Shown: positions 31,902 through 43,206 of the stretch, piece by piece | Numbering within the stretch: the first letter of the stretch is position 1 | Layout of the letters: every line of letters begins with the position of its first letter | From: Nocardia salmonicida NBRC 13393 | GTDB taxonomy: Bacteria; Actinomycetota; Actinomycetes; Mycobacteriales; Mycobacteriaceae | Assembly: GCF_001613085.1 (NCBI RefSeq) | Contig: NZ_BDBR01000008.1 | Coordinates: 62,001-126,000, forward strand | Reading direction: 5' to 3' | DNA: 64,000 bases | Program-made: the position numbers and the translations under genes | The notes under the pieces: model-generated | The model's input: only the letters and a program-made list of their open reading frames with translations | Told to the model about the DNA's origin: nothing | The model's database searches: none

Positions 31902-31947
31902 GCTGTCTGCCGACAGCCGCCTGTGCGCCACCTGGTGACGCACAGGC
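31902..31947. terminator. Two stem-loops between convergent rib and ggt genes
   Basis: GCTGTC/GACAGC at 31902-31917 is followed by a 9-bp stem GCCTGTGCG/CGCACAGGC at 31919-31947. The second ends 7 bases before the ggt stop codon, so it may end transcription from both sides. Confidence 0.6.
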
Positions 31948-31954
31948 CGGCGCG

Positions 31955-33907
31955 TCAGCGGGTGTCGCCGAGGACCGCTCCCTCGCGGCGCGGATCCGCA
32001 CCGCCGATCCAGCCGTCCTCGCCGTTGTGTTGCAGGGCGCTGAGTCCGCTGGACTGCGGCGCCACGGAGACCTGATGGCCCATCGCCCGTAGCTTCTCGA
32101 CCAGCGGATCGTGGGCGCCGTTGTCGGTGGCATCGATGTCGGGGTGCTCGCCGCCCACGCCGGTGACCGGCGTATTGCCCGCGCCGAACGACACCCCGGA
32201 GACCGCCTGTTGCGGGTCGAGGCCCCAATCCAGAACGTTGACCAGCGTTTTCACGACGAACTGGATGATCACCGAACCGCCCGGTGAACCCGTGACGAGC
32301 TTCAGTTCGCCACGGTCGCCCTTGTCGTCACGATCGAACACCAGGGTCGGAGCCATCGAACTGCGCGGGCGCTTGTTGGGCTGGAGGCGGTTGGCCACCG
32401 GGGTGCCGTCGGGGTCGACGGGGTCGGCGGCGAAGTCGGTGAGCTGATTGTTGAGGACGAATCCGTCGACGAGATGGAACGACCCGAACGCCGATTCGAC
32501 CGTCGTGGTCATCGCGGCGGCGTTGCCGTACTTGTCGATGACGGAGATGTGGCTGGTGCCGTGTTCGGGCGGTTGTGGGCCGTTGCCGAGGGGGACCGGG
32601 CCGAGGTTACCTGGCTTGGCGGTCCCCATGCTGCGCTGCGGGTCGATCAGCGTCGACCGCTCCTCGAGGTACTGCGGGTGGACCAGGGAGAGGGCCGAAT
32701 TACCCGGCAGCGGAACGAAATCCGGGTCGGCGACGTACTTGTTGCGGTCGGCGTAGGCCAGCCGCTCCGCCTCGGAGATCAGGTGCACGGCCTGCGCGTC
32801 GGGGCGGCCGCCGTTGGCGTCGAGCTCCTGGGGACGCAGCGCGGGGAGGTCGAAGTTGGCGAGGATACCCAGCGTCGCGGCGACGGTGCTGCCACCGGAG
32901 GACGGCGCGGGCATGCCGCACAGTTCGTACTTGCGGTACCCGGTGCACAGCGCCGTGCGCTTCTTGGCCTCGTAATTCGCCAGGTCGGTAGTGGTCAGCG
33001 CGCTCGGGGTGCGACCACCCGCCGTGCTGCCCGCGGCCTCGACGATGTCCTGGGCGACGGCGCCACTGTAGAAGGCTTTCGCGCCGTCGGTCGCGATCGC
33101 CGACAGCGTTTTCGCCAGCGCCGGATTGGTGAGGACGGTGCCGGACTTCTTGGGCGAACCATCGGGTTCGAGGAAGTAGCCGCGCGCGGCTTCGTCGGCG
33201 GCCAGGTCCTTCGCGGACTCTGCGATCTGCCCGGCCAGCCGCGGACTGATCTCGAAACCGCTGTCGGACAGACTGATCGCGGGATCGAACAGTTCCTTCC
33301 ATGCGCTCATCCCGTGCTCCTGGTGCGCGAGTTCGAGCATCCGCAGCACGCCGGGAACACCGATCGAGCGACCGCTGGCGCGGGTGTTCGGCGCGGGTTC
33401 GGTGCGGTCGGTATCGCTGATCCAGCGCAGATAGTTCTCGGTCGCCGCGGCGGGCGCGGTCTCGCGGCCGTCGTAGGTGTCGACCGTGCGCGACTTCGCG
33501 TCGTAGTGGACGAGGAACGCGCCGCCGCCGATTCCGGAAGCCTGCGGTTCGACCAGCCCGAGTACCGCCTGTGCGGTGACCAGCGCGTCGGCGGCGGTGC
33601 CACCCGCGCGCAGCACCCGGCACGCGGCCTCCGTGGCAATCGGATTGGCGGTCGACACCGCGTAGGTGCTGGTGCGTACCGCCGTCATGTCCGAGCGGTA
33701 TCCCGACGAGATCTCCGGGTTGGTGCTGAGGTTCTGCGAGGTCGGCGCACCCCCTCCGGTCGCGGGCGCCGCGGACACCGGAGTGCCGTTGGGCGTGCTC
33801 GTACACTCGGCAGCCGTCTTCTCATCTGTCGAACATCCGGCCAGTACCCCCACCGCGAGCACTGCGGCCGTCGTGGCCCCGATCCACGTCCGTCGCCTTG
33901 GCGTCAT
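31955..33907 (-). CDS. ggt: Gamma-glutamyltransferase, lipoprotein
   Basis: The 650-residue enzyme cleaves or transfers gamma-glutamyl groups from glutathione-like peptides. A lipobox VGVLAGC25 marks it as a membrane-anchored lipoprotein acting outside the cell. The precursor self-cleaves before Thr451, seen in PEHGTSHISVIDKYGNAAAMT. Substrate-binding blocks such as DTYDGRETAP and GSPGGSVI are present. The ATG at 33907 is the natural signal-peptide start; the frame remains open upstream without support. It is divergent from the HAD hydrolase gene. Confidence 0.93.
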   Translation of the reverse strand: MTPRRRTWIGATTAAVLAVGVLAGCSTDEKTAAECTSTPNGTPVSAAPATGGGAPTSQNLSTNPEISSGYRSDMTAVRTSTYAVSTANPIATEAACRVLRAGGTAADALVTAQAVLGLVEPQASGIGGGAFLVHYDAKSRTVDTYDGRETAPAAATENYLRWISDTDRTEPAPNTRASGRSIGVPGVLRMLELAHQEHGMSAWKELFDPAISLSDSGFEISPRLAGQIAESAKDLAADEAARGYFLEPDGSPKKSGTVLTNPALAKTLSAIATDGAKAFYSGAVAQDIVEAAGSTAGGRTPSALTTTDLANYEAKKRTALCTGYRKYELCGMPAPSSGGSTVAATLGILANFDLPALRPQELDANGGRPDAQAVHLISEAERLAYADRNKYVADPDFVPLPGNSALSLVHPQYLEERSTLIDPQRSMGTAKPGNLGPVPLGNGPQPPEHGTSHISVIDKYGNAAAMTTTVESAFGSFHLVDGFVLNNQLTDFAADPVDPDGTPVANRLQPNKRPRSSMAPTLVFDRDDKGDRGELKLVTGSPGGSVIIQFVVKTLVNVLDWGLDPQQAVSGVSFGAGNTPVTGVGGEHPDIDATDNGAHDPLVEKLRAMGHQVSVAPQSSGLSALQHNGEDGWIGGADPRREGAVLGDTR

Positions 33908-34062
33908 AGAGGCAGCGTAACGCGCCGGTCCGACACCATCCGAGCTTTTTCCGCCGGGGCGCAGGTCGCCGACCTCCTCGGTGATCTCGACACCCGGATG
34001 ACGTGTTCGCGAATCCTGGACTCCCCGGCCGGTTTCCGCCGGAGCCGTACTCGCCGTCTGGC

Positions 34063-34068
34063 TACCCT
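34063..34068 (+). promoter_or_regulatory. -10-like hexamer of the HAD gene
   Basis: TACCCT ends 7 bases before the ATG at 34076, which suggests leaderless transcription. Confidence 0.45.
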
Positions 34069-34075
34069 GGCTGAT

Positions 34076-34768
34076 ATGGATATCGACGCGGTGCTCTTCG
34101 ACTACTCGGGCACGGTCTTTCGTTTGGAAGACGACCGGACCTGGGCCGACGAACTCGTCGGCGACGACGGCACACCGTTCGACATCGCGGCGAAAGCCGA
34201 AGTGCTGCGGCGGATGACGGCCCCGGTCGAGCAGTTCATGACCTTCGACGCGGCGGGCCAACATGCCTGGGACAACCGCGATCTCGACCCCGCCCTGCAC
34301 CGCCACGCCTATCTGGAGGTGCTGCGCGGTTCCGGCCTTCCCGGCACCCAGGCGACGCGCCTCTACGAACGCCTCATCGACCCGCTCACCTGGACTCCGT
34401 ACCCCGATACCGGCACTGTCCTGAAATCACTCGCCGCCCAGGGAATCCCGGTCGGCATCGTCAGCAATATCGCCTTCGACATCCGCCCCGCCTTCGCGAA
34501 GCACGGCTGGACGGACCTGATCGGTGCGATGACCCTGTCTTACGAAATAGGCGCCATCAAACCGAACGCCCAGATCTTCCGCGACGCCACCGACCGCCTC
34601 GGTGTCGACCCCGAACGTGTCCTCATGATCGGCGACAGCGCCGAAGCCGACGGCGGCGCCACCTCCCTCGGTGCCCGCTTCGCCCTCGTCGACGCGGTCC
34701 CCACCATCGATCGCCCCCGCGCCCTCATCGACGCACTCGCCGGACATGGCATCCGAACTGCCGACTGA
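34076..34768 (+). CDS. HAD-superfamily hydrolase with an unusual motif I
   Basis: The 230-residue protein has a HAD fold with cap domain. Motif I reads LFDYSGT, so the usual second aspartate (general acid/base, DxD) is serine. Motif II (IVSNIAF), the lysine (AIKPN) and motif IV (MIGDSAEADGGA) are intact. Actinobacteria have related proteins with DYSGT. It may be a slow phosphatase, a dehalogenase-like enzyme or a non-catalytic binder; the substrate is unknown. The ATG is supported by the upstream hexamer. Confidence 0.85.
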   Translation: MDIDAVLFDYSGTVFRLEDDRTWADELVGDDGTPFDIAAKAEVLRRMTAPVEQFMTFDAAGQHAWDNRDLDPALHRHAYLEVLRGSGLPGTQATRLYERLIDPLTWTPYPDTGTVLKSLAAQGIPVGIVSNIAFDIRPAFAKHGWTDLIGAMTLSYEIGAIKPNAQIFRDATDRLGVDPERVLMIGDSAEADGGATSLGARFALVDAVPTIDRPRALIDALAGHGIRTAD

Positions 34769-34879
34769 CCGCATGCGGGCGACTCGTCGATCGATAGTCG
34801 TGCCCGGCAACCGACTCCTATGCCCCGGTCGAGACGCCCGCGGACGCTTACAGCCGTGCGAACCAGCGCGAGGCGCAGG

Positions 34880-35293
34880 TCAGCGTTCGCGGGTGAACCA
34901 GGCCCGGGCCGAGGGTCGAAGCAGCATCCCCGCGACCGCGGCATTGGCGACGACGCCGACCACGCCCGGCGGCAGCCCGGTGAGAATGCCCGTCGACGAC
35001 ACCAGGCACGCCAGCACCGCGACCCCGATCGCCGCCTTGCGCACCAGGTCACCGCCCTGCCGGAACAGCAGCACCAGCGGAACCAGCGCGAAGGACGGCA
35101 GATACCCGGCGAGCAGCGCGCCGAGCGAGCCGCCCAACGCCACCGTGATCGCGATCAACACCACGCCGACAGCGGTGGCAACCGCGGCGATGAGCCGCGC
35201 CCCGCGCACCGTCCCCGGCATGGCCCCCTGCAGGGACGCCTCGTCGTCGTAGAGGTCATCGCCGGTTTGCGGCAGGGCGGCGGCATTGCTCAT
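34880..35293 (-). CDS. Small four-helix membrane protein
   Basis: The 137-residue protein has an acidic N-terminus (LPQTGDDLYDDEASLQG) and four hydrophobic segments, ending ARAWFTRER. I do not recognise its family. The ATG at 35293 is preferred to the upstream frame start because AAAGGACG precedes it. It is convergent with the HAD gene and divergent from uvrC, in an otherwise conserved region. Confidence 0.68.
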   Translation of the reverse strand: MSNAAALPQTGDDLYDDEASLQGAMPGTVRGARLIAAVATAVGVVLIAITVALGGSLGALLAGYLPSFALVPLVLLFRQGGDLVRKAAIGVAVLACLVSSTGILTGLPPGVVGVVANAAVAGMLLRPSARAWFTRER

Positions 35294-35670
35294 CGGACGT
35301 CCTTTCGGGCACATAATCCGAGCACTCACGCTACACAGGCGGGCGCACAGCTCACCCCGGCGACCTCGCGAGCAGGTTTGCGCCGGCCCCGCTGATCAGC
35401 AATCCCGAGCAAACTCGGGCGGTGCCCGACTCGCCATCGAGCAGAGCCCACACAAGGCCGTCGACCCGCCGACCACAATGGCCGTCGTCCTGATCTCCTT
35501 GCTGCCGGTTCGGACGGTTTCGTCGCGCCCGGGTAGGGCTGAGTCCGTGCGGCGTTACTGGAGGCGGAAAGCATTGTGCCAGCATGGTTTCGGTGCCGAC
35601 CAAGGGTCGCCCGCGCCAGTCGGTACCTCGGCGGTGCGGACCTGTCGGAGTCCCTCGCTAGGCTGGATGG
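35294..35670 (+). other. Intergenic region before uvrC
   Basis: No gene is supported in these 377 bases. A 6-bp stem CCCGAG/CTCGGG with a CAAA loop lies at 35404-35419, and GCCCGACTCG nearby could compete with it. The only promoter-like signal is the hexamer at 35659. Confidence 0.5.
35659..35664 (+). promoter_or_regulatory. -10-like hexamer of uvrC
   Basis: TAGGCT ends 6 bases before the GTG start at 35671, the same hexamer and spacing as at the TetR gene at 9981. Confidence 0.5.
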
Positions 35671-37656
35671 GTGGCAGATCCCGCGACGTACCGGCCGGCG
35701 CCGGGCACGATCCCCGTCGAACCCGGTGTGTACAAGTTCCGGGACGTGCACGGGCGGGTCATCTATGTCGGTAAGGCCAAGAGCCTGCGGAGTCGGCTGA
35801 ATTCCTACTTCGCCGATGTGTACTCGCTGCATCCGCGTACCAAGCAGATGGTCACCACGGCGGCCGCCGTCGAGTGGACGGTGGTGTCCACCGAGGTGGA
35901 GGCGCTGCAGCTCGAGTACAACTGGATCAAGGAATTCGATCCTCGGTTCAATGTGCGCTACCGCGACGACAAGACCTACCCGGTGCTCGCGGTGACCCTC
36001 AACGAAGAGTATCCGCGGCTGTTCGTCTACCGCGGGGCACGCAAAAAAGGCGTTCGGTACTTCGGCCCCTACGCCCACGCCTGGGCGATCCGCGAGACCC
36101 TCGATCTGCTGCTGCGGGTGTTCCCCGCGCGCACCTGCTCCAACGGAGTCTTCAAGCGGCACAACCAGATCGGGCGCCCCTGCCTGCTCGGCTACATCGA
36201 CAAGTGCTCGGCGCCCTGTGTGGGCCGGGTCAGCGCCGACGAGCACCGCCAGATCGTCGAGGACTTCTGCGACTTCCTCTCCGGCAAGACCGACAAGATG
36301 GTGCGCGCGCTCGAACGCCGCATGCACGAGGCCGCTGAAGACCTCGACTTCGAGAACGCCGCCCGCCTGCGTGACGACGTGCAGGCGCTGCGCCGCGCGC
36401 TGGAGAAGCAGGCCGTGGTGCTCGGCACCGGCACCGACGCCGATGTGATCGCCTTCGCCACCGACGAACTCGAAGCCGCGGTCCAGATCTTCCACGTCCG
36501 CGACGGACGCGTGCGCGGCCAGCGCGGCTGGGTCGTCGACAAATCCGGCGACGCGCTCGACGTCGCGGAATCGGGCACCGAGATGGCGGCCCTGGTCGAA
36601 CAGTTCCTCACCCAGTTCTATGGCGAACAGGCCGCCATGGCCGATCAGAACGGCGACGCGGCCATCGTCGTCCCGCGCGAGGTGCTGGTGCCCGAACTGC
36701 CCGCCGACGCCGAGGAGATCGGTGAGTGGCTCAGCGAGATGCGCGGCTCGGCGGTCTCGCTGCGCATCCCGCAGCGCGGCGACAAGAAGGCGCTCGCCGA
36801 GACGGTGCAGCGCAACGCCGCCGAGGCACTGGCCCAGCACAAGCTCCGCCGCGCCGGTGATCTCACGTCGAGATCGCAAGCGCTGCAAGACATTCAGGAC
36901 GCGCTCGAACTCGACAGCGCCCCGCTGCGGATCGAGTGCGTCGACATCAGCCACGTGCAGGGCACCGACGTGGTCGCCTCGCTGGTGGTCTTCGAAGACG
37001 GATTGGCGCGCAAGTCCGACTACCGCCACTACGCGATCAAGGAGGCCGCGGGCGACGGCCGCTCCGACGATGTCGGCAGCATCGCCGAGGTGACCCGCCG
37101 CCGCTTCGCCCGCCTGGCCCGCGACCGTGAACAACCGGTCGAGATCGAGCCCGACGAGGTCGACGAACCCGCCTCACGCCCCGGCATCGACCCCACCACG
37201 GGCCGCCCGCGCCGCTTCGCCTACCCGCCCAACCTCTACGTCGTCGACGGCGGCGCACCCCAGGTCGCCGCCGCCGCCGAGGTCCTCGACGAACTCGGCA
37301 TCACCGACGTGGCGGTGATCGGCCTGGCCAAACGCCTCGAAGAGGTATGGGTACCCGGCGAAGCCGACCCGGTGATCATGCCGCGCAACAGCGAGGCGCT
37401 GTTCCTGCTGCAACGCGTACGCGACGAGGCCCACCGTTTCGCCATCACCTTCCACCGCAGCAAACGCTCCCGTCGGATGACGGCATCGGCACTGGACTCG
37501 GTGCCGGGCCTCGGCGAGACGAGGCGAACGGCCCTGGTCACCCACTTCGGCTCGGTCGCCAGGATCAAGGACGCGACCGTCGAGGAAATCACCTCGGTGC
37601 CCGGAATCGGAGTATCGACGGCGAAAGCAGTGCTCGCGGCACTCAACAGTCCGTAA
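35671..37656 (+). CDS. uvrC: Excinuclease ABC subunit C
   Basis: The 661-residue nuclease makes both cuts in nucleotide excision repair. Its domains are a GIY-YIG nuclease ([18 protein letters not shown]), a Cys-containing linker, a UvrB-binding helix pair near residue 215 ([23 protein letters not shown]), an RNase H-like second nuclease ([17 protein letters not shown]), and a C-terminal double helix-hairpin-helix ([20 protein letters not shown] and [14 protein letters not shown]). The length is standard. It leads the uvrC-rapZ-yvcK-whiA group. Confidence 0.96.
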   Translation: MADPATYRPAPGTIPVEPGVYKFRDVHGRVIYVGKAKSLRSRLNSYFADVYSLHPRTKQMVTTAAAVEWTVVSTEVEALQLEYNWIKEFDPRFNVRYRDDKTYPVLAVTLNEEYPRLFVYRGARKKGVRYFGPYAHAWAIRETLDLLLRVFPARTCSNGVFKRHNQIGRPCLLGYIDKCSAPCVGRVSADEHRQIVEDFCDFLSGKTDKMVRALERRMHEAAEDLDFENAARLRDDVQALRRALEKQAVVLGTGTDADVIAFATDELEAAVQIFHVRDGRVRGQRGWVVDKSGDALDVAESGTEMAALVEQFLTQFYGEQAAMADQNGDAAIVVPREVLVPELPADAEEIGEWLSEMRGSAVSLRIPQRGDKKALAETVQRNAAEALAQHKLRRAGDLTSRSQALQDIQDALELDSAPLRIECVDISHVQGTDVVASLVVFEDGLARKSDYRHYAIKEAAGDGRSDDVGSIAEVTRRRFARLARDREQPVEIEPDEVDEPASRPGIDPTTGRPRRFAYPPNLYVVDGGAPQVAAAAEVLDELGITDVAVIGLAKRLEEVWVPGEADPVIMPRNSEALFLLQRVRDEAHRFAITFHRSKRSRRMTASALDSVPGLGETRRTALVTHFGSVARIKDATVEEITSVPGIGVSTAKAVLAALNSP

Positions 37657-37775
37657 CCGCGACGGGCGGGATCGCAGGACGCAAGATTGCGTGTGCCGTA
37701 CGTTGTGTGTCTGCGCCCGATACCCGAACCGGTGCGGGATGATCGAAAGGCACCCAGAAACGGATCCGGTAGGAC

Positions 37776-38732
37776 ATGACACGCGTCGAATCGAATAACA
37801 ATGCGGGGGCGGCACCCGGTCAATCCGGGACGGTCACCGACACACAGCAACCAGTAGAAGTGGTCATCGTGACCGGCTTGTCCGGCGCGGGCCGCGGCAC
37901 TGCCGCGCGCGTGCTGGAGGACCTGGGCTGGTACGTGACCGACAATTTACCGCCCGAACTGATCGGGCGGATGATCGAACTAGGCGCCGCCGCCGACCCG
38001 CCGATCCGTCGGCTCGCGCTGGTCATGGACGTGCGCAGCCGATTCTTCACCGGTGAGCTGTCCGGCGTCACCGAGCAGTTGCGCGGCGCGGGCATCCGCA
38101 CCAGAGTGCTGTTTCTCGAAGCGTCCGACGATGTGCTGATCCGGCGATTCGGCTTCGCCCGACGCCGTCATCCGCTGCAGAGCGACAGCCCCGACGGGAC
38201 GCTGTCGGCCGGGCTCACCGCCGAACGAGCCAGGCTGGCCCCGGTCAAGGGCGCCGCCGACCTCGTCATCGACACCACCGAGCTGTCGATCCACCAGCTG
38301 CACCGCAAGCTGGAGGAGGCATACGGCGCGGGCGCGCCAGCCGCACTGCAACTGACCGTGCAATCATTCGGCTTCAAGTACGGTGTTCCCCTCGACGCCG
38401 ACATGGTGTTGGACGTGCGATTCCTACCCAACCCGCATTGGATTCCGGAGTTGCGGGAACACACAGGACAGGAGTCGGTGGTCAGCGATTACGTGCTGTC
38501 CAGGCCCGGTGCGCGGGACTACCTGCAGACCGGCAAACACTTGGTCGACTTGACGACGACCGGATACCGCCAAGAGGGGAAGCGATACATGACCGTGGCA
38601 GTGGGGTGCACCGGCGGCAAACATCGCAGTGTCGCTATCGCCGAGGCACTGGGTGAGCGCATCGGCGCCGATACCGGACACGCGGCGGTGGACGTCGTTC
38701 GCGTCGTGCACCGGGATCTGGGGCGCGAATGA
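37776..38732 (+). CDS. rapZ: RapZ-like nucleotide-binding protein with altered Walker A
   Basis: The 318-residue protein has the RapZ/YvcJ layout: a P-loop domain and a C-terminal domain with GCTGGKHRSVAIAEALGERIG. The Walker A motif reads GLSGAGRGT, with Arg in the place of the usual Lys. Mycobacterial homologues also have this form. In other bacteria RapZ senses GlcN6P or guides RNase E to small RNAs; here the role is unknown. It overlaps yvcK by 4 bases in the conserved rapZ-yvcK-whiA set. Confidence 0.92.
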   Translation: MTRVESNNNAGAAPGQSGTVTDTQQPVEVVIVTGLSGAGRGTAARVLEDLGWYVTDNLPPELIGRMIELGAAADPPIRRLALVMDVRSRFFTGELSGVTEQLRGAGIRTRVLFLEASDDVLIRRFGFARRRHPLQSDSPDGTLSAGLTAERARLAPVKGAADLVIDTTELSIHQLHRKLEEAYGAGAPAALQLTVQSFGFKYGVPLDADMVLDVRFLPNPHWIPELREHTGQESVVSDYVLSRPGARDYLQTGKHLVDLTTTGYRQEGKRYMTVAVGCTGGKHRSVAIAEALGERIGADTGHAAVDVVRVVHRDLGRE

Positions 38733-39775
38733 GTGGAACCGAAGCCGACCCAGCGGTTGTCGCGTTGGGCGGTGGACATGGGCTGTACGCGACATTGACA
38801 GCGGTGCGAAGGCTGACGCGGCGGATCACCGCCGTGGTCACCGTCGCCGACGACGGTGGGTCGTCCGGTCGGCTACGCGCCGAGCTGGGCATGCTCCCGC
38901 CGGGAGATCTGCGGATGGCCCTCGCGGCGCTGTCCGAGGACGCCGGCGACGTATGGACCACGACGGTGCAGCACCGCTTCGGCGGCACCGGCGCGCTCGC
39001 CGGGCACTCGGTGGGCAATCTGATTCTGGCCGGACTCACCGACATCCTCGGTGACCCGGTGGCCGCGCTCGACGAGGTGGGCCGCCTGCTGCGGATCACC
39101 GGCCGGGTGCTGCCGATGTCGCCGATTCCGCTCGACATCGAGGCCGAAGTGTCGGGCCTCGAGTCGGATCCGCGGATCGGCCGGTGTGTACGCGGTCAGG
39201 TTGCGGTGGCGACCACGCCGGGTAAGGTCCGGCGGGTGCGGCTGATTCCGTCCGATCCGCCTGCCAGTCCCGAGGCGACCGCGGCCATCGAAGACGCGGA
39301 TGTTGTTGTGCTGGGACCTGGTTCGTGGTTCACCAGCGTCATTCCGCATGTCCTCGTGCCGCAATTGCACGCGGCGCTGGTACGCACGGAGGCACGCAAA
39401 GTGCTCGTACTGAATCTGGCGGCCGAGCCGGGCGAGACCGCCGGCTTTTCCGCGGAACGTCATCTGCATGTATTGTCCCAGCACGCACCGGATTTCGCGG
39501 TCGACGATGTGCTCGTCGACTCGGCGTCGGTGCCCGAGGGGCGGCAACGGGAACATGTGGCAAGAGCCGCCGAACAGTTGCGTGCACGGGTAACGTTCTG
39601 CGATGTCGCCGAGCCGGGAACGGATCGGCATCATCCCGGAAAACTTGCCGCCGCACTGGATCAGCTGATCCGGTCGCCGCGGTCGCAACTGGCAGGGCTT
39701 CGAGTCGAGGGACGGCACAGTGTCTCAGATGTGCGTTCCGGGTCGGTGGGAAAGGAGCGCGTCTCGTGGCGATGA
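38729..39775 (+). CDS. yvcK: YvcK/GlmR-like protein (CofD fold)
   Basis: The 348-residue protein has a Rossmann-like CofD fold starting [18 protein letters not shown], followed by [13 protein letters not shown]. YvcK/GlmR (CuvA in mycobacteria) binds UDP-sugars and helps direct carbon to cell wall precursors. Its ATG overlaps the rapZ stop, and its stop overlaps the start region of whiA. Confidence 0.93.
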   Translation: MSGTEADPAVVALGGGHGLYATLTAVRRLTRRITAVVTVADDGGSSGRLRAELGMLPPGDLRMALAALSEDAGDVWTTTVQHRFGGTGALAGHSVGNLILAGLTDILGDPVAALDEVGRLLRITGRVLPMSPIPLDIEAEVSGLESDPRIGRCVRGQVAVATTPGKVRRVRLIPSDPPASPEATAAIEDADVVVLGPGSWFTSVIPHVLVPQLHAALVRTEARKVLVLNLAAEPGETAGFSAERHLHVLSQHAPDFAVDDVLVDSASVPEGRQREHVARAAEQLRARVTFCDVAEPGTDRHHPGKLAAALDQLIRSPRSQLAGLRVEGRHSVSDVRSGSVGKERVSWR

Positions 39776-40749
39776 CAGCCGAGGTGAAGGACGAGCTGAG
39801 CAGGCTCGTGGTATCGCAGGTCAGCTCGCGCAAAGCGGAACTGTCGGCGTTGCTGCGGTTTGCGGGCGGTCTGCACATCGTGGGGGGAAGGGTGATCGTG
39901 GAAGCCGAGGTGGACATGGGGTCCATCGCCCGGCGATTGCGCAGAGAGATTTTCGAGCTGTACGGATACGGCTCCGACGTGCATGTGCTCGGCGCGGGCG
40001 GGTTGCGTAAGACCTCCCGCTACGTCGTGCGGGTGTCGAAGGAAGGCGAGGCGCTGGCGCGCCAGACCGGGTTGCTCGACGTGCGCGGACGTCCCGTGCG
40101 CGGGCTGCCCGCACAGGTGGTCGGCGGCAGCATCGGTGATGCCGAAGCGGCATGGCGTGGCGCGTTTCTCGCGCACGGTTCGCTCACCGAGCCGGGTCGT
40201 TCCTCGGCGCTCGAGGTGAGTTGCCCCGGGCCGGAGGCGGCATTGGCGCTGGTCGGCGCGGCGCGCAGGCTCGGCATCACCGCGAAGGCGCGCGAGGTGC
40301 GCGGCACGGATCGGGTCGTGGTGCGCGACGGCGAGGCGATCGGCGCCCTGCTCACCCGCATGGGCGCGCAGGACACCCGGCTCACCTGGGAAGAACGGCG
40401 GATGCGCCGTGAGGTGCGGGCCACCGCCAACCGGCTCGCCAACTTCGACGACGCGAACCTGCGTCGTTCGGCGCGTGCGGCCGTCGCGGCGGCGGCTCGG
40501 GTGGAACGGGCGCTCGAGATCCTCGCCGACGATGTGCCCGAGCATCTCGCCGCGGCGGGCAGGCTGCGGGTGCAGCACCGGCAGGCCTCGCTCGAGGAGC
40601 TCGGTCAGCTGGCCGAGCCGCCGATGACCAAAGACGCTGTCGCCGGCCGAATCCGGCGCTTGCTGTCGATGGCCGACCGTCGTGCCAAGGACCTCGGCAT
40701 CCCCGATACGGAGTCCGCGGTGACAGCGGAACTGCTCGACGACGCGTAA
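39766..40749 (+). CDS. whiA: Sporulation/division regulator WhiA
   Basis: The 327-residue protein pairs an N-terminal homing-endonuclease-like domain ([32 protein letters not shown]) with a C-terminal helix-turn-helix that contains [26 protein letters not shown]. WhiA controls cell division genes in actinobacteria. The GTG at 39766 is chosen because AAAGGAG lies 8 bases upstream; the ATG two codons later is an alternative. It overlaps yvcK by ten bases and is followed by a large palindrome. Confidence 0.94.
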   Translation: MAMTAEVKDELSRLVVSQVSSRKAELSALLRFAGGLHIVGGRVIVEAEVDMGSIARRLRREIFELYGYGSDVHVLGAGGLRKTSRYVVRVSKEGEALARQTGLLDVRGRPVRGLPAQVVGGSIGDAEAAWRGAFLAHGSLTEPGRSSALEVSCPGPEAALALVGAARRLGITAKAREVRGTDRVVVRDGEAIGALLTRMGAQDTRLTWEERRMRREVRATANRLANFDDANLRRSARAAVAAAARVERALEILADDVPEHLAAAGRLRVQHRQASLEELGQLAEPPMTKDAVAGRIRRLLSMADRRAKDLGIPDTESAVTAELLDDA

Positions 40750-40802
40750 TAGGAATATCGACAGACTCCGCACGCCGAAAGGTGTGGCGAATCCGACGAT
40801 TA

Positions 40803-40834
40803 GGGCAGAGCGGTCATCGATGACCGCTCTGCCC
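40803..40834. terminator. Perfect 32-base palindrome after whiA
   Basis: GGGCAGAGCGGTCATC is followed directly by its exact reverse complement and then TCTATTCT. It should form a strong hairpin and end the uvrC-whiA transcript. Confidence 0.75.
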
Positions 40835-40948
40835 TCTATTCTGGGGGCTCCGCAGGCCTGAGGCCGGGGAGCTCACAACTCACAGGTGGCTGTCGTGAAA
40901 GGCTGGCGCGGCTACTACTGTGGTTACCGTCGGAATGAATCCGCTTGA

Positions 40949-41983
<1,035 letters not shown>

Positions 41984-41988
41984 TCGCG

Positions 41989-43203
41989 ATGACAGTGCAG
42001 ACACTGCAGGATCTCCTGACCGAGGGTGTCGAGGGCCGGGGCGTGCTCGTGCGCTCCGACCTGAACGTTCCCCTCGACGACAACGGCCGGATCACCGACC
42101 CGGGCCGCATCATCGCCTCGGTGCCGACCATCCAGGCGCTGGTCGATGCCGGCGCCAAGGTGGTCGTGATGGCGCACCTGGGCCGTCCCAAGGGCGAGCC
42201 CGACGCCAAGTTCTCGCTCGCTCCCGTGGCGGCGAAGCTGGCCGAGCTGCTGGGCCGCAACGTCCAGCTGGCCGGTGACGTGGTGGGCTACGACGCGCTC
42301 TCGCGCTCGGAAGGCCTCACCGACGGCGACGTGCTGCTGCTCGAGAACGTGCGCTTCGACCCGCGCGAGACCAGCAAGGACGACTCGGAGCGGGCCAAGC
42401 TGGCCGCGGCGTTCGTCGAGCTGGTCGGCGACGACGGCGCGTTCGTCTCCGACGGTTTCGGCGTGGTGCACCGCAAGCAGGCATCGGTCTACGACGTGGC
42501 ACAGGTGTTGCCGCATTACGCGGGCACCCTGGTCGCGGCCGAGGTCGAGGTGCTGCGCAAGCTCACCGAGGACCCGGCCCGTCCGTACGCCGTGGTGCTC
42601 GGCGGCTCCAAGGTTTCGGACAAGCTCGCGGTGATCGAGGCGCTGGCCCCCAAGGTCGACACCCTGGTGATCGGCGGCGGCATGTGCTTCACCTTCCTTG
42701 CCGCGCAAGGACTTCCGGTCGGCGGCTCGCTGCTGCAGACCGAGATGATCGACACCTGCAAGTCGCTGCTCGAGCGCTTCGGCGACGTGCTGCACCTGCC
42801 GGTCGACATCGTGGTGGCGGACAAGTTCGCGGCCGACGCCGACACCAAGACCGTCGCCTCGACCGAGATCCCCGACGGCTGGCTCGGCCTCGACATCGGT
42901 CCCGAGTCGGTGTCGCGGTTCTCCGCGCTGCTGACCGAGGCCAAGACGGTGTTCTGGAACGGCCCGATGGGCGTGTTCGAGTTCGACGCGTTCGCCGCGG
43001 GTACCCGTGGCGTCGCCGAAGCCATCGTGACCGCCACCTCCAAGGGTGCGTTCACCGTGGTCGGCGGTGGAGACTCGGCTGCTGCCGTGCGCTCCCTCGG
43101 ACTGCCCGACGACGGCTTCTCGCACATCTCCACCGGTGGTGGCGCTTCTCTCGAATACCTGGAAGGCAAAGAGCTGCCCGGTATTTCGGTGCTGGAGGGC
43201 TGA
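41989..43203 (+). CDS. pgk: Phosphoglycerate kinase
   Basis: The 404-residue enzyme transfers phosphate from 1,3-bisphosphoglycerate to ADP. The N-domain has [16 protein letters not shown] and [12 protein letters not shown], and the C-domain has [12 protein letters not shown] and the nucleotide loop [15 protein letters not shown] with GGGDSAAAV. The ATG lies 5 bases after gap. The open frame upstream is a shadow over gap. Confidence 0.97.
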   Translation: MTVQTLQDLLTEGVEGRGVLVRSDLNVPLDDNGRITDPGRIIASVPTIQALVDAGAKVVVMAHLGRPKGEPDAKFSLAPVAAKLAELLGRNVQLAGDVVGYDALSRSEGLTDGDVLLLENVRFDPRETSKDDSERAKLAAAFVELVGDDGAFVSDGFGVVHRKQASVYDVAQVLPHYAGTLVAAEVEVLRKLTEDPARPYAVVLGGSKVSDKLAVIEALAPKVDTLVIGGGMCFTFLAAQGLPVGGSLLQTEMIDTCKSLLERFGDVLHLPVDIVVADKFAADADTKTVASTEIPDGWLGLDIGPESVSRFSALLTEAKTVFWNGPMGVFEFDAFAAGTRGVAEAIVTATSKGAFTVVGGGDSAAAVRSLGLPDDGFSHISTGGGASLEYLEGKELPGISVLEG

Positions 43204-43206
43204 GCG

